From Aquificota bacterium (GTDB taxonomy: Bacteria > Aquificota > Aquificia > Aquificales > Aquificaceae): a stretch of DNA of 61,814 bases. The first letter of the stretch is position 1; every line of letters starts with the position of its first letter. Below, in pieces: positions 31,324 to 40,482 of the stretch. The translations under genes and the position numbers were made by a program. Location of the stretch: the NCBI GenBank assembly GCA_013154375.1, contig JAADCR010000013.1, positions 1-61,814 of the forward strand, written 5' to 3'. The notes beneath the pieces are model-generated. The model had not been told where the DNA came from, ran no database searches, and saw only the letters and a program-made list of their open reading frames with translations.

Positions 31324-33880
31324 GGACAACTCCCTCGTGCTCTGGCTCGACGAAGTTACCATAGACGACATACCCATCGCCGGCGGTAAGAACGCTTCTC
31401 TGGGCGAGATGATACGCAACCTCTCGCCCCTCGGCGTTAAAGTCCCTTACGGTTACGTGGTAACTTCCGAGGCTTACTACTACTTTCTCGACTACAACAA
31501 GCTCCGCGAGAAGATTAAGAAAGTCTTAGAAGGGCTTAACGTCGACGACATTAAAGACCTCCAGCGGAGAGGCTACGAGATAAGGGAGCTTATAAAGGGG
31601 GGCGAGTTCCCGCCCGACCTCGAAGAGAAAATTAAGGAGTACTACAGAAAGCTCTCGGAAAAGTACGGCACGCACGCGGTGGACGTGGCGGTCCGCTCCT
31701 CCGCCACGGCCGAGGACCTGCCCGAGGCTTCCTTTGCCGGCCAGCAGGAGACGTACCTTAACGTCGTAGGCGCCGAGAACGTTCTCGTGGCCATAAAGAA
31801 CTGCTTCGCCTCCCTCTTTACCGACAGGGCCATCGTTTACCGCGAGAAGTTCGGCTTCGACCACTTTAAGGTAGGCATAGCCGTAGGCGTCCAGAAGATG
31901 GTCCGCTCCGACGCGGGCGCCTCGGGCGTTATGTTCACCTTAGACACCGAGACGGGCTTTAAAGATGTAATTGTTATAAACGCTACCTACGGTCTGGGCG
32001 AGCTGCTGGTCAGGGGCGAGGTGACGCCCGACGAGTACCTCGTCTTCAAGCCCACGCTTAAGCAAGGCTACTCGGCCATTATAGAGAAGAAGCTCGGCCG
32101 GAAAGACCGGAAGATGGTCTACGGCTCGGGCGACGAGCGGGTAAAGATAGTAAACGTTCCTAAGGAAGAGCAGAAGAAGTTCGCCTTAACGGACGACGAG
32201 ATTCTCCAGCTTGCGCGCTGGGGCCTGCTTATAGAAGAGCACTACTCTAAAAAGAAGGGCCGCTGGATGCCCATGGACATAGAGTGGGCTAAAGACGGGA
32301 TACTTAACGAGCTGTTTATCGTCCAAGCCCGTCCCGAGACGGTCCACTCGAGAAAAGAAGAGAAAGTTATACGCGTTTACAAGATAAAAACGCCCGAGGA
32401 GGAGCGGAGAAAGCGCATCATCACCAAAGGCATCGCCGTAGGCGACAAGATAGCAAGCGGTAAAGCCCGCGTCCTTTTCGACCTTAAAGAGGCCGAGCAG
32501 TTTCAGGAGGGCGAGATACTCGTTACCGACATCACCGACCCCGACTGGGAGCCTATAATGAAGAAAGCCGCCGCCATAGTGACCAACCGCGGCGGTAGAA
32601 CCTCCCACGCGGCCATAGTGGCCCGGGAGCTCGGCATACCCGCGGTGGTGGGCACGGGTAACGCCACCGAGAAGATAAAAACCGGCGACGAGATAACCGT
32701 CTCGTGCGCCGAGGGCGAGACGGGCTACGTCTACGCGGGCAGACTCGACTACGAGGTAGAAGAGATAGACCTCAGGGACCTACCCCGCCCCAGAACCAAG
32801 ATAATGATGAACATAGGTAACCCCGAGACGGCCTTTAAGCACGCTTCTATACCCAACGACGGCGTAGGCTTAGCCCGCGAAGAGTTCATCATAGCCAACT
32901 ACATAAAAATTCACCCCCTCGCGCTCCTTCACTACAACGAGCTAAAACAGCTTTACGAGCGGCTTAAAGCCGAGAACCTCGTAGACGAGAAAGGCTTCGT
33001 CCCGTTCCGCCTTATATACAACTACGCACCGCCCGCCCTTAAGGAGAAACTCGCTAAAGGTAAAGAGAAGCTGCGCGTAAACCTGAGAAGGATTATAGAA
33101 GACATAGAGAACCTGACCTTCGGTTACGAGGACAAGGCTACTTACTACATAAAGAAGCTCTCGTACGGGATAGCTAAGATAGCGGCCGCCTTCTACCCGA
33201 ACCCCGTCATAGTACGCTTCTCCGACTTTAAGTCCAACGAGTACGCCAACCTAATAGGGGGCGTGCTCTTCGAGCCGGAGGAAGAGAACCCCATGCTCGG
33301 CTGGCGCGGAGCCTCGCGTTACTACTCGCCCGTCTTTAAAGAGGCCTTCGGGATGGAGTGCAAGGCAATCTTGAGGGTCCGCAACAAGATGGGCCTTACC
33401 AACACGAAGGTGATGGTCCCCTTCTGCCGTACGCCCGAAGAAGGGCAGCGCGTCCTCGAGGTTATGGAAGAGTACGGCCTTAAGAAGGGCGAGAACGACC
33501 TCGAGGTCTACGTCATGGCCGAGCTGCCCAGTAACGTCGTGCTGGCCGACAAGTACGCCGAGATATTCGACGGCTTCTCCATAGGCTCGAACGACCTAAC
33601 GCAGCTAACCTTAGGTCTGGACCGCGACTCGGAGCTCGTGGCTCACCTCTACGACGAGCGGAACGAGGCGGTCAAGCGCCTTATAGCCCAGCTTATAAAG
33701 ACGGCTAAAGAGCACGGGAAGAAGGTAGGCATATGCGGCCAAGCTCCCTCCGACTTTCCGGAGTTTGCACAGTTTCTGGTTGAGCTGGGCATAGACAGCA
33801 TATCGCTTAACCCCGACTCGGTGCTAAAGACCCTTCTGGCCGTGGTAGAGATGGAGAAGAAGCTGGGGGTTCTTAAATGA
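31313..33880 (+). CDS. ppsA: phosphoenolpyruvate synthase (pyruvate, water dikinase)
   Basis: Makes phosphoenolpyruvate from pyruvate and ATP, the first step of gluconeogenesis from fixed carbon. 855 residues. The N-terminal nucleotide-binding domain opens LVLWLDEVTIDDIPIAGGKN; the phosphohistidine is in GGRTSHAAIVARELG, as in PpsA; the C-terminal barrel has SIGSNDLTQLTLGLDRD and the Cys motif GICGQAPSD. PPDK has different N-terminal motifs, so PpsA is preferred. It starts inside glyS and overlaps pilM by 4 bases. Confidence 0.95.
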   Translation: MSRRDNSLVLWLDEVTIDDIPIAGGKNASLGEMIRNLSPLGVKVPYGYVVTSEAYYYFLDYNKLREKIKKVLEGLNVDDIKDLQRRGYEIRELIKGGEFPPDLEEKIKEYYRKLSEKYGTHAVDVAVRSSATAEDLPEASFAGQQETYLNVVGAENVLVAIKNCFASLFTDRAIVYREKFGFDHFKVGIAVGVQKMVRSDAGASGVMFTLDTETGFKDVIVINATYGLGELLVRGEVTPDEYLVFKPTLKQGYSAIIEKKLGRKDRKMVYGSGDERVKIVNVPKEEQKKFALTDDEILQLARWGLLIEEHYSKKKGRWMPMDIEWAKDGILNELFIVQARPETVHSRKEEKVIRVYKIKTPEEERRKRIITKGIAVGDKIASGKARVLFDLKEAEQFQEGEILVTDITDPDWEPIMKKAAAIVTNRGGRTSHAAIVARELGIPAVVGTGNATEKIKTGDEITVSCAEGETGYVYAGRLDYEVEEIDLRDLPRPRTKIMMNIGNPETAFKHASIPNDGVGLAREEFIIANYIKIHPLALLHYNELKQLYERLKAENLVDEKGFVPFRLIYNYAPPALKEKLAKGKEKLRVNLRRIIEDIENLTFGYEDKATYYIKKLSYGIAKIAAAFYPNPVIVRFSDFKSNEYANLIGGVLFEPEEENPMLGWRGASRYYSPVFKEAFGMECKAILRVRNKMGLTNTKVMVPFCRTPEEGQRVLEVMEEYGLKKGENDLEVYVMAELPSNVVLADKYAEIFDGFSIGSNDLTQLTLGLDRDSELVAHLYDERNEAVKRLIAQLIKTAKEHGKKVGICGQAPSDFPEFAQFLVELGIDSISLNPDSVLKTLLAVVEMEKKLGVLK

Positions 33881-34770
33881 AGCTTCTGGAGAAGCTAAAG
33901 CTCACCAAGGGAGGGGGCCTCTCGTTGGGCCGTTCCCGGAAGACCTCCCTCTCGGTCTACGCCTCGCCCGAGGTGATGCGGCTGCTCGAGCTCGCTTCCG
34001 ACCGAAAGCCCACCTTCGAGCCCGTCGAGGAGCTCTGGCACGACAGGTCCGAAGACGAGAAGCTCCACACGCTCCGCCGCTACGTCTACGAGAAGGGCCT
34101 AAAGGGGAAAAAAGCCCACACGGTAATACCGGCAAGAAGCGGGATACTAAAGATACAGCGCTTCCCCGCCTCGCTCCCTAAAAAGGACCTAAACGAGGCG
34201 ATAAAGACCTTCGTAGAGGTCGAGAAGGCCAACATAAAGGAAGAGAGCGTCCACGACTACTTTATGTGGGAAGACGACGAGGGACGCTTCCGCATAGTGG
34301 CGCTCGTGCTGGTACGCAAAAGCACCTTTGACAAGCTTAAGGAGCTTATAGAGGGCGCCGGGCTCGAGCTCGGGATAGTAGACTACGAGATAACCGCCAT
34401 CGTAAACGGCGGTCTTTACTTTAACCTCAAAAAGCCCTTTGCCGTTCTATACATCGACTTTCACGAGAGCGTCCTCGTCTACTACACGGGCCAGAGCATC
34501 GTATACAATCTGCTTAACTTCACCCTTAAAGACTACCTGCAGACCAAGGACGACTTTTACTTAGAAGACCTTCTGGTAGAGGTAAGAAACATTCTCACCG
34601 TGAACGAGATAAACGCCGTGCATCTGGCGGGTAAAGCTATAGAGCATCAAGAGCTTTTAGAGATTCTCATGACGAACCTGCCCATCCTGTCGCTGCTCGA
34701 GCCCGAGCACGTACGCCCCTCGTTCTTTATCCCTTATACTCTATGTTTAAGGGGGCTCGAAGAGGGATGA
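33877..34770 (+). CDS. PilM-like pilus assembly protein (actin-fold)
   Basis: 297 residues with a divergent PilM/GspL-cytoplasmic pattern: KAHTVIPARSGILKIQRFPA and a second half with VDYEITAIVNGG and AVLYIDFHESVLVYY, as in the ATP-binding actin fold. No signal peptide or membrane span. The call leans on context: a PilN-like gene overlaps its stop by 4 bases, the common pilM-pilN order. PilM is the cytoplasmic part of the type IV pilus alignment complex. It starts 4 bases inside ppsA, so it is co-expressed with that metabolic gene. Confidence 0.72.
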   Translation: MKLLEKLKLTKGGGLSLGRSRKTSLSVYASPEVMRLLELASDRKPTFEPVEELWHDRSEDEKLHTLRRYVYEKGLKGKKAHTVIPARSGILKIQRFPASLPKKDLNEAIKTFVEVEKANIKEESVHDYFMWEDDEGRFRIVALVLVRKSTFDKLKELIEGAGLELGIVDYEITAIVNGGLYFNLKKPFAVLYIDFHESVLVYYTGQSIVYNLLNFTLKDYLQTKDDFYLEDLLVEVRNILTVNEINAVHLAGKAIEHQELLEILMTNLPILSLLEPEHVRPSFFIPYTLCLRGLEEG

Positions 34771-35381
34771 AGGACAGACTCATAAGGATAAACCTTAACC
34801 GTAAAGAGAGCTTTATAAAGAAGCTTCTCACGGCCGACCTTACGGCCCTGCGCGAGGACGCGCTTAACACCTTCTTAGCTTTAGCTTTCGTAGGCGGCAT
34901 ACTCCTTATACCGCCCGCCGTCTTTTACTACTTCACGCTCAAGTCCGACGTGGAAGAGCTTAAAAGGAAAGTTGAGCAGGAGAGAAAAAGACGCGAAGCG
35001 TTAATGGCTCAGATAAGACGGCTCCAAGAGCAGGTTAGGCGGGCTAAGCTCAGGAAAGAGGTTTACGAGCGGGTTCACCGCTACAACTTAGCTCTTTTAG
35101 AGGCACTTAAAGAAAAGCCCCTACCCGTAGGCGTAAGCCTGCAGAACTTCTCGGCGTGCGCCTTCGAGGGTAAGCGCTGCTCGCTTAAAGAGCTGAAGAG
35201 CCCGTTTGAGCTTAAAAATCCGGCCCTACAGATGGACCTCGTGCTTCTAAGAGACGGGGTTCTGGAGGAGCTTAAGGCGGACGCTATAAAGAAGCAGACC
35301 TACGTAGAAGTGGCCGGCGTTCCTATAAAACGCGTCTGCGTGGTAAAAGAAAAGAAGGAAGAGGAGCAGAAGGCTCAGTAG
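34767..35381 (+). CDS. PilN-like membrane protein
   Basis: 204 residues. A short cytoplasmic N-terminus (MKDRLIRINLNRKESF, the INL motif seen in PilN, which binds PilM) is followed by a membrane helix at about 36-58 (LALAFVGGILLIPPAVFYYF), a coiled coil of about 60 residues and a beta-rich periplasmic domain with two Cys close together (SACAFEGKRC). The start is ATG 34767, which shares ATGA with the PilM-like gene. It ends with a Lys/Glu-rich tail. pilO, pilP and pilQ do not follow. Confidence 0.72.
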   Translation: MKDRLIRINLNRKESFIKKLLTADLTALREDALNTFLALAFVGGILLIPPAVFYYFTLKSDVEELKRKVEQERKRREALMAQIRRLQEQVRRAKLRKEVYERVHRYNLALLEALKEKPLPVGVSLQNFSACAFEGKRCSLKELKSPFELKNPALQMDLVLLRDGVLEELKADAIKKQTYVEVAGVPIKRVCVVKEKKEEEQKAQ

Positions 35382-35971
35382 AAGACGATAACGTCCACGG
35401 CCCTCTGCTCGGGGTAGGTCTCACCCACGAGGTCTGCTATCTCTTCACCGTAGGAAGCTTGGTGAATCTTCTCTACGGGTATGCCGTTCCTAACGAGGTA
35501 AGCGCTGACGACCTGTGCCCTCTTCATGGAGAGCTCGAGGTTGTAACCCCTCGTGCCGGGCTTGCTGGCGTAACCGACGACGAGAACCATCTTGATGTCC
35601 TTGTCGCTTACGGCCTCTATAAGCTCGTCGAGAGCGGCCTTAGCGTCTTCTCTGAGGTAGAACTTACCGCTGTCGAAGTAGACGCGTACCTGCTCTTTAC
35701 CCGTAATCTTGAGGGCGTTGAGCTCTTCCTTGATGCTCTCGACGTCGCTCTTAAGCGCTTCTACGTCGGACTTGAGCGTAGAGACGTCGCTCTTAAGCTG
35801 AGCTATGTCGGTCTTGTTCTTCTCAATCTGCTCGAAGTAGTGGCCGTAGCACTTCTCTACGAGGTACTTCGAGAGGGCGGCGTTGGGGTCTTCGCACGGG
35901 TCTTCTACCTTGGTGCCGCATCCGGCCACAAAGAGGCTTCCCGCCAGTCCGAGGAGAAGCGTTTTCTTCAT
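35375..35971 (-). CDS. OmpA-domain lipoprotein (Pal-like)
   Basis: 198-residue outer membrane lipoprotein. The signal peptide ends in lipobox FVAGC (Cys18). A coiled coil with seven-residue repeats (LKSDVSTLKSDVEALKSDVE) follows at about 58-85, as in Lpp. The C-terminal OmpA domain (from about 95) contains VYFDSGKFYLREDAKAALDE and ELSMKRAQVVSAYLVRNGI, which bind peptidoglycan. It thus ties the outer membrane to the wall. SD GGAGG before ATG; its promoter is at 36008-36036. Its stop overlaps pilN by 7 bases. Confidence 0.92.
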   Translation of the reverse strand: MKKTLLLGLAGSLFVAGCGTKVEDPCEDPNAALSKYLVEKCYGHYFEQIEKNKTDIAQLKSDVSTLKSDVEALKSDVESIKEELNALKITGKEQVRVYFDSGKFYLREDAKAALDELIEAVSDKDIKMVLVVGYASKPGTRGYNLELSMKRAQVVSAYLVRNGIPVEKIHQASYGEEIADLVGETYPEQRAVDVIVFY

Positions 35972-36007
35972 CTCTTTCCACCTCCCGGTTTAGAGTAACT
36001 ACTATTA

Positions 36008-36036
36008 ATTATCGTAAACTTTCCCTCCGCTTGCAA
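36008..36036 (-). promoter_or_regulatory. promoter of the OmpA lipoprotein gene
   Basis: Minus strand TTGCAA (36031-36036), 17-base spacer, GATAAT (36008-36013). A leader of about 30 bases with GGAGG follows, so this is a normal leadered unit. Confidence 0.6.
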
Positions 36037-36125
36037 GCTAAATAGACGGTAAGTAAACGCTTCCCTTGATGTACGCCGGCTTTGAGCTTAACTTAAAAGT
36101 GAAGGCGGGATACTCTACCCTTGCC

Positions 36126-36154
36126 TTGACAAAGGGATACTCAAGAAATATTCT
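36126..36154 (+). promoter_or_regulatory. clpB promoter
   Basis: Consensus TTGACA (36126-36131), 17-base spacer, TATTCT (36149-36154), then a short leader with GGAGGT before ATG 36182. It looks like a housekeeping promoter and no CIRCE element is seen. Confidence 0.7.
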
Positions 36155-36181
36155 TATCAGGTAATAAAGAGGAGGTGGAGT

Positions 36182-39100
36182 ATGATAAGCGAGAACCTGT
36201 TCTCGGCCAAAGCGCTCGAGTACCTCGAACGGGCTAAAGAGGTAGCTAAGGAGTACAAAGACAGTAAGGTAGACACGGACCACCTGCTTATAGCGCTCCT
36301 CTCGGACGAGAAGTCGCCCCTCTCGAAGTTTATAGAGAAGCGGGGCGTAGACCGTAAGGAGTTTTTAAAGAAAGTCCGCGAGTATCTGGACAACCTTCAC
36401 AAACAGCTCGAGAAAGCCGTCGAGGCCGAGGCCCAGAACCTCATCCAACTCAGAACGCAGATAATGGAGGTTAAGTCGAGCATAGGGAACGTTCAGGCCC
36501 AGCTGAGGGAGATTCAGGAGGCTAAAAAGAGGCTCTTAAGGGAGCTGGAGCTGGCGCGCCGCTACGGCGATTGGTGGACCGTCGAGAGCCTCGAGGTAGA
36601 GCTCAGGAGCCTCGAAGCTACCGAGCGCAACATCCGCCGCCAGCTAGCTCAAGTAGAGCAGTCACTCAGCGGCGTCTTCCCTCCCGAGGACGTTAAGGCG
36701 TTTTTAGAGAACAAGCTCACCATAGACGGGCTTATAAGGAAAGCCCTCGAGCGCTCCCCGCTGGTCGAGCAGGCCAAAGAGCTCGGCATATCGCCCGACA
36801 GGATAATAGACAAGCTGGCGGAGAAGGTCTTCGGTAAAAAGCCGGCTTTTGACTACAGCCAGTACCTTATAAAGGTTTTAGAGAAGGCTCAGGACAAAGC
36901 CGTAAGTGAAGGTGAGTCTCAGGTCCAGCCCTCTCACGTCTCCGCGGCTCTTATAGAGGCCAAGGAGACGATAGGGGGCAAGCTTATAAATCAAGTGGTA
37001 GGAGGTGAGAAGGAGATGAAGAAGGACGTCACGCAAGAGCTTAAAGAGGAAGAAAAGTCGGCCCTCGAGCGCTTCGGCATTAACCTAAACCAGCTGGCCA
37101 AAGAGGGCAAGCTCGACCCCGTCATAGGTAGGGAGAAAGAGATTAATCAGGTCATAGAGATTCTCCTCAGGCGCACCAAGAACAACCCCGTCTTAGTGGG
37201 CGACCCGGGCGTAGGTAAGACGGCCATAGTGGAAGGTCTGGCCCAGAGGATAGTCAACAAAGAGGTGCCGCCCGAGCTTCAAGACAAGGAGATATGGTCC
37301 ATAGACATGGCCTCGCTGCTTGCAGGCTCGAAGTACCGCGGCGAGTTTGAAGAGCGGCTGAAGGCCCTCCTTGACGAGGTAAAAGAGAAGGGGAACGTGA
37401 TACTCTTTATCGACGAGATTCACACCGTCGTGGGCGCCGGAGCGGCCGAGGGTGCGGTGGACGCGGCCAACATTATGAAGCCCGCCTTAGCACGCGGCGA
37501 GATTAGGGTCATCGGCGCCACCACCGTGGACGAGTACAGGAAGCACATAGAGAAGGACCCGGCACTCGAGCGGAGGTTCCAGCCCGTCTTCGTGGAAGAG
37601 CCTACCGAGGAGCAGACGATAGAGATACTCAAAGGTCTCAGGCCCAAGCTGGAGCAGTTCCACAAGGTTAAGATTTCCGACGAGGCGATAGAGGCGGCGG
37701 TAAAGCTCACCAAGCGCTACGTTACCTTCCGTAAACTGCCCGACAAGGCCATAGACGCGCTCGACCAAGCGGCCGCCAGAAAGAAGCTCAAAGTTATAGG
37801 CACGCCCCCCGAGATTCAGGAGATTGAGCGTAAGATTAAGGCGCTTGAGGAGGAGATTATCCAAGCTAACCTGAAGGGCGACTACGAGAAGGAGGCCCAA
37901 CTCAAGATTAAGAAGGCTCAGCTGGAGAAAGAGAAGCAGGAGCTTATGAAGAAGCTGGGTAACGTGGAGGCCAAGATTTCCGAGCTTAAGAAGAAGATTG
38001 AGGAGCTGGAGGAGAAGATTAAGGAGGCGGCCGAGAAGGGCGACTACGAGAAGGAAGCGGAGCTGAAGATAGAGAAGGTTAAGCTCGAGAAAGAGCTTAA
38101 GGCCCTCGAGCAGCAGAAGGCTCAGGAGCTGGTGGTAACTTGGGACGACGTGGCCGAGGTGGTCTCGGAGTGGACGGGTATACCGGTCCAGCGGCTGAAA
38201 GAGGAAGAGATGCAGAAGCTGCTTAAGCTGGAAGAGGAGCTTCACAAGCGCGTGGTAAACCAAGAGCACGCGGTAAAGGCGGTGGCCGAGGCGGTAAGGC
38301 GTGCGAGGGCGGGCCTTAAGGACCCCAAGCGTCCTATAGCCAGCTTCCTCTTCTTAGGTCCCACGGGCGTGGGTAAGACGGAGCTCTCCAAAGCTCTGGC
38401 GGAGCTGCTCTTCGGCGACGAGGACGCGCTTATAAGGCTCGACATGTCGGAGTTTAAGGAAGAGCACTCGGTGGCCAAGCTCATAGGCGCTCCTCCGGGC
38501 TACGTGGGCTACGAGGAGGGCGGTAAGCTTACCGAGGCGGTCCGCAGGAAGCCCTACTCGGTTATCCTGCTCGACGAGATAGAGAAGGCTCACCCGAGGG
38601 TGTTGGACCTCTTCCTGCAGGTGCTGGACGAGGGCCGTCTTACCGACTCGCACGGCCGTACCGTGGACTTCCGTAACACGGTTATCATCATGACGTCCAA
38701 CATCGGCAGCCAGTACCTGCTCAACATACCCGTCGACGCGGACGAGAAGACGCTTAACACGGAGTTCGAGAAGGCCCGCGAGAAGGTCATAGAGGAGCTT
38801 AAGAACTACATGAGGCCGGAGTTTATTAACCGGATAGACGAGACGATAGTGTTCAAGCCGCTTACGATGAAAGAGCTGTCGAAGATTATCGACCTGCTTA
38901 TAGCCAACGTTAACCGCCGTCTGGCCGAGCGGGGCATAAAGATAGAGCTTACGGAAGAGGCCAAGAAGGAGCTGGTACGCCGCGGCTACGACCCGGCCTT
39001 CGGTGCGCGTCCGCTTAAGCGTACGGTACAGAAGTACATAGAGACGCCGCTGGCGGACAAGATTATCCGCGGAGAGATAAAGGAAGGTATGACGGTGCTG

Positions 39101-39199
39101 GTGGACTTCAAGGACGGCGAGTTCGTCTTCACGCCTAAAGAGGAGAAAGAGGAGAAGAAGGAAGAGAAGAAGGAAGAGGCCGCGGCTAAGCAGTCGTAA
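36182..39199 (+). CDS. clpB: chaperone ClpB (long form)
   Basis: AAA+ disaggregase that rescues aggregated proteins with DnaK. At 1005 residues it is about 140 longer than E. coli ClpB. A Clp N-repeat (about 1-68) is followed by an inserted coiled coil (about 70-165) before the second repeat (about 225-262). First ATPase [15 protein letters not shown] (340 on), then a long middle coiled coil with an internal duplication, second ATPase [17 protein letters not shown], and a Lys/Glu-rich tail. There is no ClpP loop. I recall Aquifex ClpB being of similar length. A strong terminator follows. Confidence 0.96.
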   Translation: MISENLFSAKALEYLERAKEVAKEYKDSKVDTDHLLIALLSDEKSPLSKFIEKRGVDRKEFLKKVREYLDNLHKQLEKAVEAEAQNLIQLRTQIMEVKSSIGNVQAQLREIQEAKKRLLRELELARRYGDWWTVESLEVELRSLEATERNIRRQLAQVEQSLSGVFPPEDVKAFLENKLTIDGLIRKALERSPLVEQAKELGISPDRIIDKLAEKVFGKKPAFDYSQYLIKVLEKAQDKAVSEGESQVQPSHVSAALIEAKETIGGKLINQVVGGEKEMKKDVTQELKEEEKSALERFGINLNQLAKEGKLDPVIGREKEINQVIEILLRRTKNNPVLVGDPGVGKTAIVEGLAQRIVNKEVPPELQDKEIWSIDMASLLAGSKYRGEFEERLKALLDEVKEKGNVILFIDEIHTVVGAGAAEGAVDAANIMKPALARGEIRVIGATTVDEYRKHIEKDPALERRFQPVFVEEPTEEQTIEILKGLRPKLEQFHKVKISDEAIEAAVKLTKRYVTFRKLPDKAIDALDQAAARKKLKVIGTPPEIQEIERKIKALEEEIIQANLKGDYEKEAQLKIKKAQLEKEKQELMKKLGNVEAKISELKKKIEELEEKIKEAAEKGDYEKEAELKIEKVKLEKELKALEQQKAQELVVTWDDVAEVVSEWTGIPVQRLKEEEMQKLLKLEEELHKRVVNQEHAVKAVAEAVRRARAGLKDPKRPIASFLFLGPTGVGKTELSKALAELLFGDEDALIRLDMSEFKEEHSVAKLIGAPPGYVGYEEGGKLTEAVRRKPYSVILLDEIEKAHPRVLDLFLQVLDEGRLTDSHGRTVDFRNTVIIMTSNIGSQYLLNIPVDADEKTLNTEFEKAREKVIEELKNYMRPEFINRIDETIVFKPLTMKELSKIIDLLIANVNRRLAERGIKIELTEEAKKELVRRGYDPAFGARPLKRTVQKYIETPLADKIIRGEIKEGMTVLVDFKDGEFVFTPKEEKEEKKEEKKEEAAAKQS
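37876..38083 (+). repeat. internal duplication in the ClpB middle coiled coil
   Basis: Two copies of a segment encoding GDYEKEAxLKIxKxxLEKE start at 37876 and 38038, 162 bases (54 residues) apart. The protein copies are nearly identical and the DNA is close, which points to tandem duplication that lengthened the middle domain. Confidence 0.7.
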
Positions 39200-39204
39200 G
39201 CTTT

Positions 39205-39230
39205 ACCGCCCCCTACGGGGGCGGTCTTTT
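39205..39230 (+). terminator. intrinsic terminator of clpB
   Basis: Perfect 9-bp stem ACCGCCCCC-TAC-GGGGGCGGT (39205-39225) followed by CTTTTG and more T-rich sequence. It lies 5 bases after the clpB stop and is the best terminator in the window. Confidence 0.9.
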
Positions 39231-39331
39231 GTTCTCTTTTAAGAAGTACTTACTCTCCTTGAGGCTCTCGGTAGAAAATCGGTAAGGTGAGGGCTTTGAG
39301 GAGGGTAAGGGCGGGGGGATAATCGTGGTTA

Positions 39332-40480
39332 ATGGAGCTGTCGGGGCTCGTTAAGGCGCTTAAGCGTCTGGACGCGGAGGCGGAGCGGCTTCTGTCGAGG
39401 TTTGAGGTCGTAAAGCGGGGAGGGAAGCTGGCGCTCGTGGCTCCTTCGGCGGAGCTTAAGTCGTGGCTGGAGTTTCTGCTTCAGGAGGCGGAGCTCGAGA
39501 GCGAGGTGCTCGTCAGCGTCCGTCCGGAGGGGCTTAAGAGGGAGTTTACGTTTGAGAGCTTCGTGGTGGGGCGGGCTAACGCGCTGGCGTTTGAGGCTGC
39601 CCGGGAGGTGGCGCGTAGACCGGGCGGGAGCTTTAACCCGCTTTTTATCTACGGCGGGGTGGGGACGGGTAAGACGCACCTGCTTCAGGCTATAGGTAAC
39701 GAGGCGGTTCTGTGGGGCTACCGCGTCGTTTACGTCTCGACGCCGGAGTTTGCCGAGGAGATGGTGGAGCAGCTTAAGAAGGGGAGGATATCGGTCTTTA
39801 GGCGGAAGTACCGGAGTGCGGACTTTCTGCTTTTAGACGACGTTCAGTTTCTGGCGGGTAAGGAGCGGACGCAGGCGGAGCTGTTTACGCTGTTTAACGC
39901 GCTTTACCTCAGGGGCGGTCAGGTGGTGCTGGCGTCGGACCGTCCGCCGGAGGAGCTTAAGGGGGTCTCGGAGCGGCTGGTAAGTAGGTTTGAGGGCGGT
40001 CTTGCGGTGGAGGTGGGTCTGGACGAGGAGGTTAAGAGGGAGCTGGCGGTAAGGCTTCTGAAGGAGGCGGGGCTGGAGCCGGACGAGGAGCGCGTTGCTT
40101 TTTTGGTGGAGAGCGGTAACGCCCGCCAGATGGCGGGTAAGGTTAAGCTGCTTAAGGTTAAGGGTAAGGAGGCTCTGGTAAGAAAGGCGGGCGGCTCGCC
40201 GGAGAGGCTGGTGGCGTTCGTGGCGGGCTACTACGGGCTCGGTGCGGCGGAGCTGCTTTCGGAGAGGCGGAGCCGTAGGGTGAGCGAGGCGAAGCAGGTG
40301 GCGATGTATCTGTGCCGTAAGGTGCTGGGTGCGAGCGTTATAGAGATTGGGAGGGTTTTCGGGAAGAACCACTCTACGGTGGTTCACGCGATAAAGCGCG
40401 TGGAAGAGCGGCGGAAAAGAGACCGCCGGTTTGACCGCCTGGTGGCTTTTTTGGAGAAGCAGGCGGGCGAGCGGCTGTAG
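39332..40480 (+). CDS. dnaA: chromosomal replication initiator DnaA
   Basis: AAA+ initiator of replication, 382 residues, short because domains I and II are compact (about 75 residues). Domain III: Walker A GGVGTGKTHLLQAIGNE, Walker B LLLDDVQFLAGKERTQ, sensor ASDRPPEEL and the arginine-finger region SERLVSRFEGG. Domain IV ends with the DNA-binding helix-turn-helix GKNHSTVVHAIKRVEE. Codon choice differs from neighbours: Ala GCG, Gly GGG and Pro CCG or CCT replace GCC, GGC and CCC. No dnaN follows and no DnaA-box cluster is seen. It ends 2 bases from yicC. Confidence 0.96.
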   Translation: MELSGLVKALKRLDAEAERLLSRFEVVKRGGKLALVAPSAELKSWLEFLLQEAELESEVLVSVRPEGLKREFTFESFVVGRANALAFEAAREVARRPGGSFNPLFIYGGVGTGKTHLLQAIGNEAVLWGYRVVYVSTPEFAEEMVEQLKKGRISVFRRKYRSADFLLLDDVQFLAGKERTQAELFTLFNALYLRGGQVVLASDRPPEELKGVSERLVSRFEGGLAVEVGLDEEVKRELAVRLLKEAGLEPDEERVAFLVESGNARQMAGKVKLLKVKGKEALVRKAGGSPERLVAFVAGYYGLGAAELLSERRSRRVSEAKQVAMYLCRKVLGASVIEIGRVFGKNHSTVVHAIKRVEERRKRDRRFDRLVAFLEKQAGERL

Positions 40481-40482
40481 TT

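Larger units (their letters stand above)
35972..36181. other. intergenic region between the OmpA lipoprotein gene and clpB
   Basis: About 210 bases, the largest gap. It contains two well-formed promoters facing outwards (36008-36036 minus, 36126-36154 plus). The roughly 90 bases between them show no open frame, hairpin or RNA gene that I can support. Confidence 0.6.

Noticed and set aside
36038-36283. Possible 81-residue hydrophobic protein on the minus strand between the OmpA lipoprotein gene and clpB
   Set aside because: It overlaps the first 100 bases of clpB and its promoter, and has no ribosome site.
37487-38269. Long open frame (about 260 codons) on the minus strand inside clpB
   Set aside because: Leucine-rich, low-complexity translation that mirrors ClpB codon choice; clpB itself is certain. 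Such antisense frames are common at this base composition.
39231-39331. Replication origin next to dnaA
   Set aside because: Only about 100 bases are available, and no cluster of TTATCCACA-like boxes or AT-rich unwinding repeat was seen.
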